In this document: one piece after another, positions 49,170 through 58,362 of the stretch
How positions within the stretch are numbered: the stretch's first letter is position 1
Layout of the letters: every line of letters begins with the position of its first letter
DNA from: an uncultured Lachnospiraceae bacterium
GTDB taxonomy: Bacteria; Bacillota; Clostridia; Lachnospirales; Lachnospiraceae
DNA length: 64,000 nt
Assembly: GCA_947571775.1 (NCBI GenBank)
Contig: CANOZK010000003.1
Location: forward strand, 185,225-249,224
Direction: 5' to 3'
Notes under the pieces: generated by a model
The model's database searches: none
What the model was told of the DNA's origin: nothing
Seen by the model: only the letters and a program-made list of their open reading frames with translations
Program-made: the position numbers and the translations under genes

Positions 49170-50597
49170 ATGAAAAAAAAGTGGAAAGAAACCTTTTCCA
49201 GTGTGACGTCCAGGTATGGTTCTTATAGCCTGGGGTCGATTGCACTGGTGGTTGCGATTGTGATCGTAGCCAACTTGATCGTGGGCCAGCTCCCCGAAAC
49301 GGTACGGAATGTAGATCTCAGCGACAACAAAATTTACGAAATCACAGAGGTGAGCCGGGAGTTGCTCCAGGATTTGGAGTATCCAGTGGAGATTACGGTT
49401 CTGGCGGAGAAAGAACAAACTGATAATCGGATCCAGAATTTTGTGGAAAAATACGCCGGGCTATCTTCCAAAATATCTCTGGAATGGATCGATCCAGTGC
49501 AGCATCCTTCGGCGCTAACAGAATACGACGCCCAACAGAACAGCCTGGTCGTTTCCTGTGAAGAGACCGATAAAAAGCGGGTGATTTCTTTCGGGGAAAT
49601 TATCACGTATGACCAGATGTCCTATTATACCACAGGCTCTATGCAGGAAACAGCGTTTGACGGCGAGGGCCAGTTGACGGCGGCGGTCAACTATGTGATC
49701 AGCAGCGAGAGCTGCAAAGTTTATACTTCTACGGGGCACGGGGAAGCGCAGTTCTCGGATTCCGTGCAGGATTTGATGGAGAAGGCGAATTACAGCGTGG
49801 AGGAATGGAATCTTCTGATGAATCCTGAGATTCCAGAAGACTGCGAGCTTTTTGTGCTCAACGGTGCGACCTCCGATATCACAGAGGATGAGCAGAAAGG
49901 AATCGTAGATTATTTACAGCAGGGGGGCAAGGTGCTGGTGCTTCTAGGCGAGACTGAGAAAGATACTTCCCATTTGGATGCGATTTTCGAGGAATACGGG
50001 CTGGAAAGAGAAAGCGGGTATATTGCGGATATACAGCGCAGCTACCAGCAGAACCCTTATTATGTGTTTCCGCTGCTGTCCTTGGGAGAAGCATATGCCA
50101 AGGGCATGTCCAGTGAAATGGTGTTGCTGATCAACGCGCAGGGATTTACCCAGACAGAACCCAAACGGGAGTCCATCACAGTGGATGCCTTTATGAATAC
50201 CTCCACAGAAGGATATGCGGTGACTGAGGAAGAAGAAAAACAAGGGACGTATGTGCTGGGGGCGACGGCTACGGAAAGCATTTCTGCCAACAGCGTTTCG
50301 GGAAAGGAGGAGGAAGAGGAACTGGAAAGCCGTCTGACGGTACTTGGCGCGGGCACGATGATTGACGCCGGCGTGACGGATACCTTTTCCACTCTAGAAA
50401 ACCTTACTCTGTTTATGAACGTTGTAGGCGCAAACTTTGGAGAGGACACAAATATCTCGATTGAGCCGAAGAGCTTGGAAGTGACTTATAACACGGTGCA
50501 GTATCCAGGGATGTTCAGTCTTCTGGTGATTTTCGGAATTCCGGTGATTGTCCTGGGATTCGGATTTGTGACCTGGCTGCGGCGCAGAAAGGCGTAG
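49170..50597 (+). CDS. GldG-family auxiliary ABC transporter protein
   Basis: 475 residues. One N-terminal membrane helix (about 22-42), a large outside domain (VEITVLAEKEQTD, VYTSTGHGEAQFSDSVQDLM, VDYLQQGGKVLVLLGETEKD) and a C-terminal helix (MFSLLVIFGIPVIVLGFGFVTWL). This is the layout of GldG/Mac-like uncharacterised ABC components. The extracellular domain could select substrates or contact the wall. Confidence 0.85.
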   Translation: MKKKWKETFSSVTSRYGSYSLGSIALVVAIVIVANLIVGQLPETVRNVDLSDNKIYEITEVSRELLQDLEYPVEITVLAEKEQTDNRIQNFVEKYAGLSSKISLEWIDPVQHPSALTEYDAQQNSLVVSCEETDKKRVISFGEIITYDQMSYYTTGSMQETAFDGEGQLTAAVNYVISSESCKVYTSTGHGEAQFSDSVQDLMEKANYSVEEWNLLMNPEIPEDCELFVLNGATSDITEDEQKGIVDYLQQGGKVLVLLGETEKDTSHLDAIFEEYGLERESGYIADIQRSYQQNPYYVFPLLSLGEAYAKGMSSEMVLLINAQGFTQTEPKRESITVDAFMNTSTEGYAVTEEEEKQGTYVLGATATESISANSVSGKEEEEELESRLTVLGAGTMIDAGVTDTFSTLENLTLFMNVVGANFGEDTNISIEPKSLEVTYNTVQYPGMFSLLVIFGIPVIVLGFGFVTWLRRRKA

Positions 50598-50605
50598 GTG
50601 AGAGT

Positions 50606-51148
50606 ATGAAAAAAAAGCAATTATTTTGGCCGGCGGCGGCTCTGGTGGTGCTGGCTGTGATATACGCAGTTTTGCTTTCCAATAACCGTAAGCTGGAAGA
50701 GCAGGAGAAAGCCAGAGAAGAAAGCGAGATCATCCGGGTAACGGATCTGGGGCAACTTGCTTCTTTCTCCTATGAATCGCCACAGCAGGAAGCGCTGCAT
50801 TTTGAGAAAAAAGACGACAACTGGATCTGCACCGATGACAAAAAAATCGAGTTGGAACAAACGTATCCAGACGGAATTGCCAACACTTTTTCCAGTCTGA
50901 CAGCTTCCAGAAAACTGGAATCTATCGATGCATTGGAGGATTACGGCTTGGAAGAGCCAGCCTACACTGTGACCTTGCAGCCCAAAGACGGGAAAGAAAC
51001 CGTGATTCGGATCGGAAACAGTACCGGAGAGGAATATTATCTTCAGGTAAAAGGAGAGGAACAGGTGGTATACACAATAGATTCCTCCGCTGTGGGAACG
51101 CTGGGTCATAGTCTGGAGGACATGGAAAAAGTGGAAGAGGAAGAATAG
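50606..51148 (+). CDS. DUF4340 domain protein of the ABC operon
   Basis: 180 residues. An N-terminal membrane helix (residues 6-22) anchors an outside domain with WICTDDKKIELEQTYPDGIANTFSSLTASRKLESI, then DYGLEEPAYTVTLQPKDGKE, the DUF4340 pattern. It is 8 bp after the GldG-like gene; this pairing is common in Firmicutes. The acidic end (EDMEKVEEEE) is unusual. Function unknown. Confidence 0.85.
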   Translation: MKKKQLFWPAAALVVLAVIYAVLLSNNRKLEEQEKAREESEIIRVTDLGQLASFSYESPQQEALHFEKKDDNWICTDDKKIELEQTYPDGIANTFSSLTASRKLESIDALEDYGLEEPAYTVTLQPKDGKETVIRIGNSTGEEYYLQVKGEEQVVYTIDSSAVGTLGHSLEDMEKVEEEE

Positions 51149-51320
51149 CTGCGTTTGTCTCAGTTGGAGAAGATTCCTGCTTCTATCAAGTGGTGAATAA
51201 ATGGATATTTGAACAGAAGAACGGAACCGCTATTGGCTAAAGCTGGTAGTGGTTCCGTTCCAAAAACGCAAAAGTATTTACAATTTGCATTTCTAACTTT
51301 CTATATCTTTTAAGCATTTG
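51149..51320. other. Gap with repeated motif and hairpin
   Basis: 51,161-51,185 matches the motif at 13,038 (CAGTTGGAGA, AG, ATTCCTGCTTCTA). 51,219-51,260 is a strong hairpin, GAACGGAACCGCTA with TAGTGGTTCCGTTC, 14 pairs with one wobble, that probably ends the ABC operon although it lacks a T-tract. Confidence 0.5.
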
Positions 51321-51475
51321 CTAATCTGTTTTCTGCTGAATACAATGATAATCAGATATGATATCTTTCAATGTGATGTTTTTTAGACTACCACACAAAT
51401 CACTTCCAATTTTCTGATAAGAATAATCCAATACATTACAGATATTTTTCCCTACGGGACATAGTGGCGAGGGTA
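51321..51475 (-). pseudogene. C-terminal fragment of a regulator, Rrf2-like
   Basis: On the minus strand the frame ...PLCPVGKNICNVLDYSYQK, IGSDLCGSLKNITLKDII, SDYHCIQQKTD ends with TAG at 51,321. A Cys-rich segment followed by a helix and the pattern L-x-x-I-T-L-x-D-I-I is reminiscent of the tail of Rrf2 regulators (uncertain). No start or HTH remains: the frame is cut near 51,470, exactly where the plus-strand ferredoxin fragment begins. Confidence 0.45.
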
Positions 51476-51829
51476 ATTGCCGCCGTCGCCGCCATTGCAG
51501 AGCATTCCATCATGCATCAGTATGCGGCAGGCAGACCGGATGCGAAAGACAAGAGCGGATTGACCGGTTTGGTGCCAAAAGAAGGCAATCGCTGTATAAA
51601 TTGCGGTCTTTGTGCCAAACAGTGCCCTGCACAAGCAATTAACAAGGAAAATTTGAAAGTTACAAACGGTAAGAAGTGTATCTCATGTATGCGTTGTGTT
51701 GTAAAATGCCCGCAATCCGCACGCAAAGTAAATGGAGTTCTGGTTTCGGTTGCAGCATTTGCGATAAAAAAAGCCTGTTCAACAAGAAAAGAAAACGAGC
51801 TATATTTGCCTCTTCCTTTCAGGCCGTAA
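51464..51829 (+). pseudogene. 5'-truncated EFR1-type ferredoxin
   Basis: 121 residues. Two 4Fe-4S sites are intact (CINCGLCAKQCP and CISCMRCVVKCP), and the end RKENELYL with GLVPKEGNRC is the tail of EFR1-family proteins, which normally start with a ~150-residue flavodoxin-like domain. That domain and a credible ribosome site are missing. It overlaps the convergent acetyltransferase gene by 11 bp. Unlikely to be functional in its normal role. Confidence 0.65.
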
Positions 51830-52340
51830 TTTCTTCCCGTAAAATAGAATACATACAGTATGAATGAATTTCTCCATTTTTGTAAACGCCTCTGCGCATA
51901 GTGCCCTCATAGGAGAAACCTGCTTTTTCCAAAACGCCCCTTGAACCTGCATTGTGGGCAAATGGCTCGGCAAAAATGCGGATAATATCAAATGATTCAA
52001 ACGCCTTTTTACAAATGATTTGAACCGCTCTTGACATGATGCCTTGACGCCAATATTCTTCTGAGAGCCAATATCCCAATTCGCCCGATTTTTCATATAT
52101 ATCATCTTTCACAAAAATCCCTATGCTGCCAACCGCTTTTCCATCGACCTCAATGGCATAAGTGATTTGATTTTTTCCCTCTTTGGAAATACAGTCTTTT
52201 ATAAAACAAACGGCATCTTCTGATGTGTATGGATTTGGAAATGCATTTCTCAGATTTTTTGCTATATTTGGGTTATTGGCTGCTTGTGCCAATGATTTTG
52301 TATCCTCTGTTTTCCATGTTCTTAGTTTGAATTCTTTCAT
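51819..52340 (-). CDS. GNAT-family acetyltransferase (RimJ/RimL type)
   Basis: 173 residues. Start MKEFKLRTWKTEDTKSLAQAANNPNIAKNLRNAFPNPYTSEDA; acetyl-CoA region LGYWLSEEYWRQGIMSRAVQIICKKAF; and the ending FAHNAGSRGVLEKAGFSYEGTMRRGVYKNGEIHSYCMYSIL are standard for RimJ/RimL-like enzymes. Acceptor unknown. A TAAGGAG-like site precedes the ATG. Confidence 0.9.
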   Translation of the reverse strand: MKEFKLRTWKTEDTKSLAQAANNPNIAKNLRNAFPNPYTSEDAVCFIKDCISKEGKNQITYAIEVDGKAVGSIGIFVKDDIYEKSGELGYWLSEEYWRQGIMSRAVQIICKKAFESFDIIRIFAEPFAHNAGSRGVLEKAGFSYEGTMRRGVYKNGEIHSYCMYSILREEITA

Positions 52341-52621
52341 GATTTATTTCTCCTTAAAAAAGCGGCATTAGTATCTATTTTGATTATAAGATGTCAATAT
52401 TGTTTGTGTCAATGTTTGTTTGTTGTCAACATAGAGAACAATTTTGCGGATTTCCCTTGAATTCCCTTCTGACGCTTTCTTTCAAAGGAAAATATTTCAC
52501 AACTTTTTATGCTATTTTTTGATTTTACTTATTAAACAATAAAAATTTGTCGATATATTCTTTGGGGTATAGCCAAAAAGTGACGGTTATGAATAATGGA
52601 ACACAAAAGGAGATTGGAAAT

Positions 52622-54313
52622 ATGATTAACTGTATACGAAATTTAAAAATCAGGTTAAAACTTTATATCCTTATAGGAGTCGCGCTGCTTGGCATGCTTG
52701 TTATCGGCGGCATGTCATTTTATCTTATGGGCCGGATGAACGATATGACAAATGATATATCAATAAGCTGGCTTCCTAGCGTTGATACAGCAAGGGACTT
52801 GGCCACTACTCTTTCTAATGTCCGTCTTAATGAATTGGGGTATCTTACCGCAATTTCGGATGATGTAGAGGAATCCAGTCTTGGGTATCTCGAAAATGAA
52901 AAAGAAGATATGGATGTTCTCTTAGCTACATATGGGGAATTGATTGACGAAGAAGAAAAAGATTTTTATGATATCACAATGAGTCTGTGGACTCAGTACA
53001 AGGAAGCAGATGAAGAAATGATAGCGTTAGCCAAACAGGGCCGCACGGAGGATGCCCGCGCTATCTTGGAGGGTGAATGTGTAGAACTTTACAATTCTCT
53101 AAACAGCTCCTTTAACGATATTATCGTTTACAATACCAAAGGCAGTGACAATGCGACAAAGGAAAGTTCTCGCCTTTACAGAACGGCGACTTGTCTTATG
53201 GCAGGGGTTATCGTTGTCATAATCCTTGTGGGCGTTTTCTTCTCATTTGTGATTATACGCCTGATCAAGATCCCTATTTCCGAAATGGAGAATGCCGCTA
53301 TAAAAATGGCAGAGGGCGATTTGGATGTAGAGATTTCTTATACTTCTAAGGATGAACTGGGCGTTCTCGCTGCGCAGGTAGGCAGATTGATCCATAAGCT
53401 TCGGGTGATTATTGATGATGAAAATAAATTCCTTGCCAAAATGGCCGAAGGTGATTTTACGGTGGATTCTATCTGTGAAGAAGAATATACAGGCAATTTC
53501 CATCCGTTGCTTGTTTCTTTCCGGGGCATTGCAGAAAAGCTCAACAACACAATGCAGCAGATCAGCCAAAGCTCCTCTCAGGTTGCAAGCGGGGCGCAAC
53601 AGGTATCAAATGGCTCTCAAGCCCTTTCTCAGGGAGCGACTGAACAGGCAAGTTCTGTACAGGAACTCGCTGCCACCATTAACGAAATTTCCAACAAGGT
53701 CAACCAAAATGCAGACAATGCACGGGAAGTCAATGAAACCGCAGGCAGTGTCAGTGCGAAAGTGGATGTGAGCAACGAAAAAATGCAGCAGATGATACAG
53801 GCAATGAGTGATATCAGTAAGTGTTCCAGTGAGATCGGCAAAATCATTAAGACCATTGAAGATATTGCTTTCCAGACAAATATTCTTGCTCTTAACGCCG
53901 CCGTAGAAGCCGCCCGCGCAGGCACTGCCGGAAAAGGGTTTGCCGTAGTAGCCGATGAAGTCCGCAGTCTGGCAAGCAAAAGTGCAGAGGCGTCTAAAGA
54001 TATCTCTGTTTTGATTGAAAATTCATTAAAGGTAGTAGAAAACGGAACTCAGATCGCTGATGATACAGCCCAGTCTCTGTTTGAGGCAGTAAGCAACGTA
54101 AACGAAATGACAGGCATTATCGGACAGATCTCAGAGGCAAGCAGCAACCAGGCTGATTCCATCTCTCAGCTCCTTATGGGAATTGACCAGATTTCCAATG
54201 TTGTACAAACAAACTCTGCAACTGCGCAAGAAAGCGCGGCTGCAAGCGAAGAACTTTCCAGTCAGTCACAACTTATGAATAGGCTTGTGGAACGGTTTAA
54301 ACTTAAAGATTAG
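52622..54313 (+). CDS. Methyl-accepting chemotaxis protein
   Basis: 563 residues. TM1 (about 13-35), a ~150-residue outside domain of four-helix-bundle type ([29 protein letters not shown]), TM2 (about 190-212), a HAMP domain, and the signalling domain with the conserved tip [47 protein letters not shown] precedes the ATG at 52,622; the earlier frame start is a TTG without ribosome site. No che or flagellar genes are in this window. Ligand unknown. Confidence 0.93.
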   Translation: MINCIRNLKIRLKLYILIGVALLGMLVIGGMSFYLMGRMNDMTNDISISWLPSVDTARDLATTLSNVRLNELGYLTAISDDVEESSLGYLENEKEDMDVLLATYGELIDEEEKDFYDITMSLWTQYKEADEEMIALAKQGRTEDARAILEGECVELYNSLNSSFNDIIVYNTKGSDNATKESSRLYRTATCLMAGVIVVIILVGVFFSFVIIRLIKIPISEMENAAIKMAEGDLDVEISYTSKDELGVLAAQVGRLIHKLRVIIDDENKFLAKMAEGDFTVDSICEEEYTGNFHPLLVSFRGIAEKLNNTMQQISQSSSQVASGAQQVSNGSQALSQGATEQASSVQELAATINEISNKVNQNADNAREVNETAGSVSAKVDVSNEKMQQMIQAMSDISKCSSEIGKIIKTIEDIAFQTNILALNAAVEAARAGTAGKGFAVVADEVRSLASKSAEASKDISVLIENSLKVVENGTQIADDTAQSLFEAVSNVNEMTGIIGQISEASSNQADSISQLLMGIDQISNVVQTNSATAQESAAASEELSSQSQLMNRLVERFKLKD

Positions 54314-54428
54314 CTCCTCTTGGTAAAGGAATCCGGCCTTTCGGATCTATTTAGCGACTGCAAAGATGAAAATCTTTTGGATAATGAAACACGGAAATCA
54401 TTTTTCTAAGACAGGGAAAAAATAGGAC

Positions 54429-54457
54429 TTGACAATTTTTCCCGAAGCGTTTAGACT
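54429..54457 (+). promoter_or_regulatory. Promoter of the TPP-riboswitch operon
   Basis: TTGACA (54,429-54,434), 17-bp spacer, TAGACT (54,452-54,457), about 30 bp before the riboswitch. Confidence 0.65.
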
Positions 54458-54488
54458 GGAAAATGTATCAATATTGAAAACTGAATAG

Positions 54489-54578
54489 AACAGGGGGGCT
54501 GGTGACAGACCGGCTGAGATTAAGAACAGAAAGCTTCTTTGACCCTTATACCTGATCTGGATAATGCCAGCGTAGGAA
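54489..54578 (+). ncRNA. TPP riboswitch (THI element)
   Basis: The conserved blocks are in order: AGGGGGGCTGG, CTGAGAT, GACCCTTATACCTGATCTGG, ATAATGCCAGCGTAGGAA. It senses thiamine pyrophosphate and switches off the downstream transporter genes. Confidence 0.95.
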
Positions 54579-54610
54579 TTTTACGTAAAAAGTATGCGTA
54601 TAGAAGCGAT

Positions 54611-54638
54611 CCCTGCCGGTATTTCTGGCAGGGTTTTT
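54611..54638 (+). terminator. Riboswitch expression-platform terminator
   Basis: CCCTGCC (54,611-54,617) pairs with GGCAGGG (54,627-54,633) and TTTTT follows. It lies 33 nt after the aptamer, so TPP binding should favour premature termination. Confidence 0.85.
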
Positions 54639-54716
54639 CTGTTGCCGAAAATATATTTGATAGATACAGGAGGTCAGTTTTCAGAAAATCCGTATATCGA
54701 CAAGGAGGATATGAAG

Positions 54717-55013
54717 ATGAATGCAAGTGTAGCAATTCAATCGCTGCCAGAGGCGGCAAACGATGAGGAACTGATCCGTATTGTAGATGAGGTCATTGCC
54801 TATATCAAAAGCACTGGACTGAATTATTATGTAGGCCCGTTTGAGACGGCAATCGAGGGAGATTATGATGAATTGATGGATATTGTAAAGGAATGCCAGC
54901 ATATTGCAATCCGTGCAGGCGCCCCATCCGTTGCGGCTTACATCAAGGTCACCTATAAGCCAGAAGGAGACGTGCTGACCATTGAAAAGAAAGTTACCAA
55001 GCATCACCAGTAA
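54717..55013 (+). CDS. Thiamine-binding-like protein (MTH1187/YkoF family)
   Basis: 98 residues. ASVAIQSLPEAANDEELIRIVDEVIAYIKSTGLNYYVGPFETAIEGDYDELMDIVKECQ matches the MTH1187/YkoF-like fold; YkoF binds thiamine or its pyrimidine. AGGAGG lies 8 bases before the ATG at 54,717, better than the ATG at 54,711. First gene behind the TPP riboswitch; its end overlaps the permease start by 32 bp. Probable role: cytoplasmic binding of thiamine precursors. Confidence 0.85.
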   Translation: MNASVAIQSLPEAANDEELIRIVDEVIAYIKSTGLNYYVGPFETAIEGDYDELMDIVKECQHIAIRAGAPSVAAYIKVTYKPEGDVLTIEKKVTKHHQ

Positions 55014-55764
55014 GCTGATGCCCATAGCGGCGATTCTGCTGATTCTGGTACTATGGCAGACAGTCAGCGGTACTGGCTTGATTGCAAAATTCCTCTTGCC
55101 GTCGCCAGTCGATATTGTCAAAGCATTTGTCGCAGATTTTCCGCTTCTGATGGGCAATGCGAAAGTGACGCTTCTGGAAGCGTTTGTCGGGCTGGCGGCG
55201 GGAGTACTGGTGGGCTTTTTTATGGCGGTTCTCATGGATCGGTTTGAGTGGCTTTACCAAGCACTCTATCCGCTGGTGGTGCTGACCCAGACCGTGCCTA
55301 CGGTAGCCATTGCGCCGCTTCTGGTGCTCTGGTTTGGGTACGAGATGCTTCCAAAAGTGATTTTGATTGTGGTTGTAACCTTTTTCCCGGTGACGGTGAG
55401 CCTGTTAGACGGCTTCCGCGGGGCGGATCGGGATACCATCCGTTTGCTTCGGGCGATGGGCGCGTCCAAGATGCAGATTTTCCGGTATGTGAAATTTCCC
55501 GGAAGTTTGGGGCAGTTTTTTGCCAGTCTGCGTATTTCCGTATCCTATGCGGTTGTGGGCGCGGTGATTTCGGAATGGCTGGGCGGATTTGAAGGGCTGG
55601 GCGTGTATATGATCCGGGTAAAAAAAGCATTTTCTTTTGACAAAATGTTCGCCGTGATTTTTCTGATTTCTGCAATCAGCCTTCTGCTGATGTGGGCGGT
55701 CAATCTGCTTCAGAGGAAATGTATGCCCTGGGAGGAGAAAAAGGAAAGCGAGGATGACAGATGA
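54982..55764 (+). CDS. thiX: Thiamine-precursor ABC transporter permease
   Basis: 260 residues, about six membrane segments. The EAA loop is visible (FRGADRDTIRLLRAMGASKMQIFRYVKFPGSLGQFFASLRI), and LFLLSAISLLLMWAVNLLQRK-like sequence ends it. The start is a TTG within the preceding gene, with GAAGGAG 13 bases upstream; an ATG at 55,018 is the alternative. Belongs to ThiXYZ-type uptake systems for hydroxymethylpyrimidine or formylaminopyrimidine. Confidence 0.85.
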   Translation: MKRKLPSITSKLMPIAAILLILVLWQTVSGTGLIAKFLLPSPVDIVKAFVADFPLLMGNAKVTLLEAFVGLAAGVLVGFFMAVLMDRFEWLYQALYPLVVLTQTVPTVAIAPLLVLWFGYEMLPKVILIVVVTFFPVTVSLLDGFRGADRDTIRLLRAMGASKMQIFRYVKFPGSLGQFFASLRISVSYAVVGAVISEWLGGFEGLGVYMIRVKKAFSFDKMFAVIFLISAISLLLMWAVNLLQRKCMPWEEKKESEDDR

Positions 55765-56786
55765 AAAAGAGAATACTGGCAGTTTTGCTGGCGGCAGTTC
55801 TGGTGGGAACAACGTCCGGCTGCGGCGCGGAAAAAACGCAGGAAAGCGATGCAGCAGAGGATACATCCGAAAATGGTAACGAGAAGATTACTTTTGTTTT
55901 GGATTGGACGCCGAACACCAACCATACAGGACTGTATGTAGCACAAGAGAAGGGATATTTTGAAGAAGCCGGGTTGGAAGTGGAGATTGTACAGCCGCCG
56001 CAGGACGGCGCGGAGGTGCTGGTGGCGTCGGGAAAAGCCCAGTTTGGCATTTCCTTTCAGGATACGATGATGCCGGCCGTTGTGGGAGAGGAGGCTCTTC
56101 CGATTGAAGCGGTTGCAGCGGTTTTGCAGCACAACACATCGGGAATCGTTTCCCGCAAGGGAGAGGGGCTGCAACGTCCCAGAGGACTAGAGGGGAAAAA
56201 ATATGCCACCTGGGATTTGGACATCGAGAAAGCAACGTTAAAACAGGTGATGGAAGCGGACGGCGGCGATTTTGACAAGGTGGAATTGATTCCCAGCACA
56301 GTGACCGATGAGGTATCTGCCCTGGAGAGCAAATCGGCGGACGCTATCTGGATCTTCTATGGCTGGGCCGGGATTGCGGCGGAAGTGGCCGGACTGGAGA
56401 CGGATTTTTTTGAATTTCGCGAGATCGCTCCGGTGTTTGACTATTATACTCCGGTCATCATCGGAAACAGTGAATGGATGCAGGAAAATGAAGGAACCGC
56501 GAAAGCGTTTTTGAAAGCGGCAGAAAAGGGATATACCTTTGCCATCAAAAATCCGAAAGAGGCAGGAGAGATTCTCTGCGAAGCGGCGCCGGAACTGGAC
56601 GGCGAAATGGTGCAGGCTAGTCAGGAATACATGAAGGATCAGTATCAGGCAGAGGCCAAGCAGTGGGGCTATATTGATCCACAGAGATGGAATGGATTTT
56701 ACAACTGGATCCAGGAAAATGGGTTGTCAGAAACAGAAATACCGGAAAATACCGGATTTACCAATGCTTATCTGGAACAAGAGTGA
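55761..56786 (+). CDS. thiY: Thiamine-precursor-binding lipoprotein
   Basis: 341 residues. Lipoprotein signal with TTSGCG (Cys about 23). The NMT1/THI5-like pattern follows: FVLDWTPNTNHTGLYVAQEKGYF, VQPPQDGAEVLVASGKAQFGISFQD, and ALESKSADAIWIFYGWAGI. Binds a pyrimidine precursor of thiamine outside the membrane and hands it to the permease. Start overlaps the permease stop by 4 bp (ATGA). Confidence 0.9.
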   Translation: MKKRILAVLLAAVLVGTTSGCGAEKTQESDAAEDTSENGNEKITFVLDWTPNTNHTGLYVAQEKGYFEEAGLEVEIVQPPQDGAEVLVASGKAQFGISFQDTMMPAVVGEEALPIEAVAAVLQHNTSGIVSRKGEGLQRPRGLEGKKYATWDLDIEKATLKQVMEADGGDFDKVELIPSTVTDEVSALESKSADAIWIFYGWAGIAAEVAGLETDFFEFREIAPVFDYYTPVIIGNSEWMQENEGTAKAFLKAAEKGYTFAIKNPKEAGEILCEAAPELDGEMVQASQEYMKDQYQAEAKQWGYIDPQRWNGFYNWIQENGLSETEIPENTGFTNAYLEQE

Positions 56787-56798
56787 GCAGGAGGCGGC

Positions 56799-57533
56799 AT
56801 GGCGAATTTGAAAGTAGCGGATGTGACGTTTGCATATGAGGATACGGCGATTATTGAAAATATCAATCTAGAGTTGCACGATAGAGAGCTGGTCTGTCTG
56901 TTGGGCGCCAGCGGGGGCGGGAAAACCACGCTGTTTCATGTGATTTCGGGGTTGAATAGGCCGCAGCAGGGCAGGGTAATCCTGGACGGAGAAGATATCA
57001 CAGGCCGTCCGGGGCGCATCAGCTACATGCTGCAAAAGGACTTGCTCCTGCCGTATCGCACCATAGAGGATAATGTGGCTTTGCCGCTGTTGATCAAAGG
57101 GGAAAAGGAAAAGGCTGCCCGACAGAAAGCCGCGCCCTATTTTGCACAATTCGGGCTGGAAGGAACGCAGAAGAAATATCCGCATCAGCTCTCCGGCGGT
57201 ATGCGCCAGCGGGCGGCCCTGCTTCGGACGTATCTGTTTTCCAGCGGCGCGGCTTTGCTGGACGAGCCGTTCAGCGCGCTGGACACGCTGACTAAAAGCA
57301 GTATGCACCGGTGGTATCTGGATGTGATGGAAAACATTCATCTGTCCACGCTGTTTATCACGCACGACATCGACGAGGCGATTTTGCTGTCAGACCGGAT
57401 TTATCTTCTGACCGGAAAACCCGGACGAATCACAGAGGAGATCGTGATTCGGGAACCGAAGCCGCGCAAAGAGGATTTCAATCTGACGGAGGCATTTCTG
57501 GAATACAAAAGAAAGATTCTGGAAAAATTGTAA
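56799..57533 (+). CDS. thiZ: Thiamine-precursor ABC transporter ATPase
   Basis: 244 residues. Walker A LLGASGGGKTTLFH, Q-loop MLQKDLLLPYRTI, signature QLSGGMRQRAALLRTYLF, Walker B ALLDEPFSALD, and H-loop ITHDIDEAILLSDRI. Powers uptake with the ThiX and ThiY proteins. Last gene of the riboswitch operon; YczE-like gene is convergent. Confidence 0.9.
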   Translation: MANLKVADVTFAYEDTAIIENINLELHDRELVCLLGASGGGKTTLFHVISGLNRPQQGRVILDGEDITGRPGRISYMLQKDLLLPYRTIEDNVALPLLIKGEKEKAARQKAAPYFAQFGLEGTQKKYPHQLSGGMRQRAALLRTYLFSSGAALLDEPFSALDTLTKSSMHRWYLDVMENIHLSTLFITHDIDEAILLSDRIYLLTGKPGRITEEIVIREPKPRKEDFNLTEAFLEYKRKILEKL

Positions 57534-57553
57534 ACGGCATTTTCCCAGGAGAT

Positions 57554-58189
57554 TTAGGCCGGCTGCGCAGACAGTACACGTCCAAACAGCCGGGCGATAA
57601 ATCCCACCAGCAAAGCGGCGATAATGGTTCCCTCCCGAACCCCTTCCAGACCGTGTACGAAATATACGGATAATGCCGCCGCAGTCACGCTCATAGACAC
57701 ATCAAATACGATTTTGGTTATCCCAAAGTCTGTATCCCAGGTGGCGACAATTGCCCGGACAAACGATTCGCCCGGAAGCATCGCCACATCTGCCAGCACT
57801 TCTAGGTATACGCCAAACCCTAGCACTGCACACCCAATCAGCAGAGAAACGACGCAAGAGAAATAGGTATTTGGATGAAGGAATTTTAGCAATACCATTG
57901 TCAAATCAATAAAATATCCAAATAGAGCGGAAATCGGGATCTGCAAAGCGTGTTCCAGTTTAAAATTTCTGCGCAGAATCAGAAGTTGCAGCAGGATCAG
58001 AAGCAGGCTGAAAAAAATCGTAAACTCTCCCAACGTAAACGGAAAATTCAGGCTTAATACGTAGGGGATAGAGGAAATGGGGGAAGTGCCTAGGTTCGCT
58101 TTTGTAATCAGACTGACCCCTAGAGAATTGATAAACAATCCGATAAAAAAAATAAGGTATCGTTTGAGCTTTTTCATTTTTCTTGTCAC
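57554..58189 (-). CDS. YczE/YitT-like integral membrane protein
   Basis: 211 residues, about five to six membrane helices. The start RYLIFFIGLFINSLGVSLITKANLGTSPISSIPYVLSL and the later DVAMLPGESFVRAIVATWD fit the YczE/YyaS group, whose function is unknown. Ends 20 bp from thiZ, convergent, and diverges from a MarR regulator; the pair could be a regulated unit. Confidence 0.82.
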   Translation of the reverse strand: MTRKMKKLKRYLIFFIGLFINSLGVSLITKANLGTSPISSIPYVLSLNFPFTLGEFTIFFSLLLILLQLLILRRNFKLEHALQIPISALFGYFIDLTMVLLKFLHPNTYFSCVVSLLIGCAVLGFGVYLEVLADVAMLPGESFVRAIVATWDTDFGITKIVFDVSMSVTAAALSVYFVHGLEGVREGTIIAALLVGFIARLFGRVLSAQPA

Positions 58190-58288
58190 CTTTCTATATA
58201 ATTAGAATTAGAATAAATAGATATGATATAATAAGCATTATAATTATTTTACAAAGATTTGTCAATACTTGCTCAGGAGATTTGGGGC

Positions 58289-58317
58289 TTGACAAACGAA
58301 GAAAAGATTATTAAAAT
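58289..58317 (+). promoter_or_regulatory. Promoter of the MarR gene
   Basis: TTGACA (58,289-58,294), 17-bp spacer, TAAAAT (58,312-58,317). Downstream, 58,322-58,344 has a near-palindromic AT-rich element (ATAATTAGAAGTATAATAATTA), a plausible MarR operator. Confidence 0.6.
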
Positions 58318-58362
58318 GCAAATAATTAGAAGTATAATAATTAAAAAATGAAAGGAAAGCTC

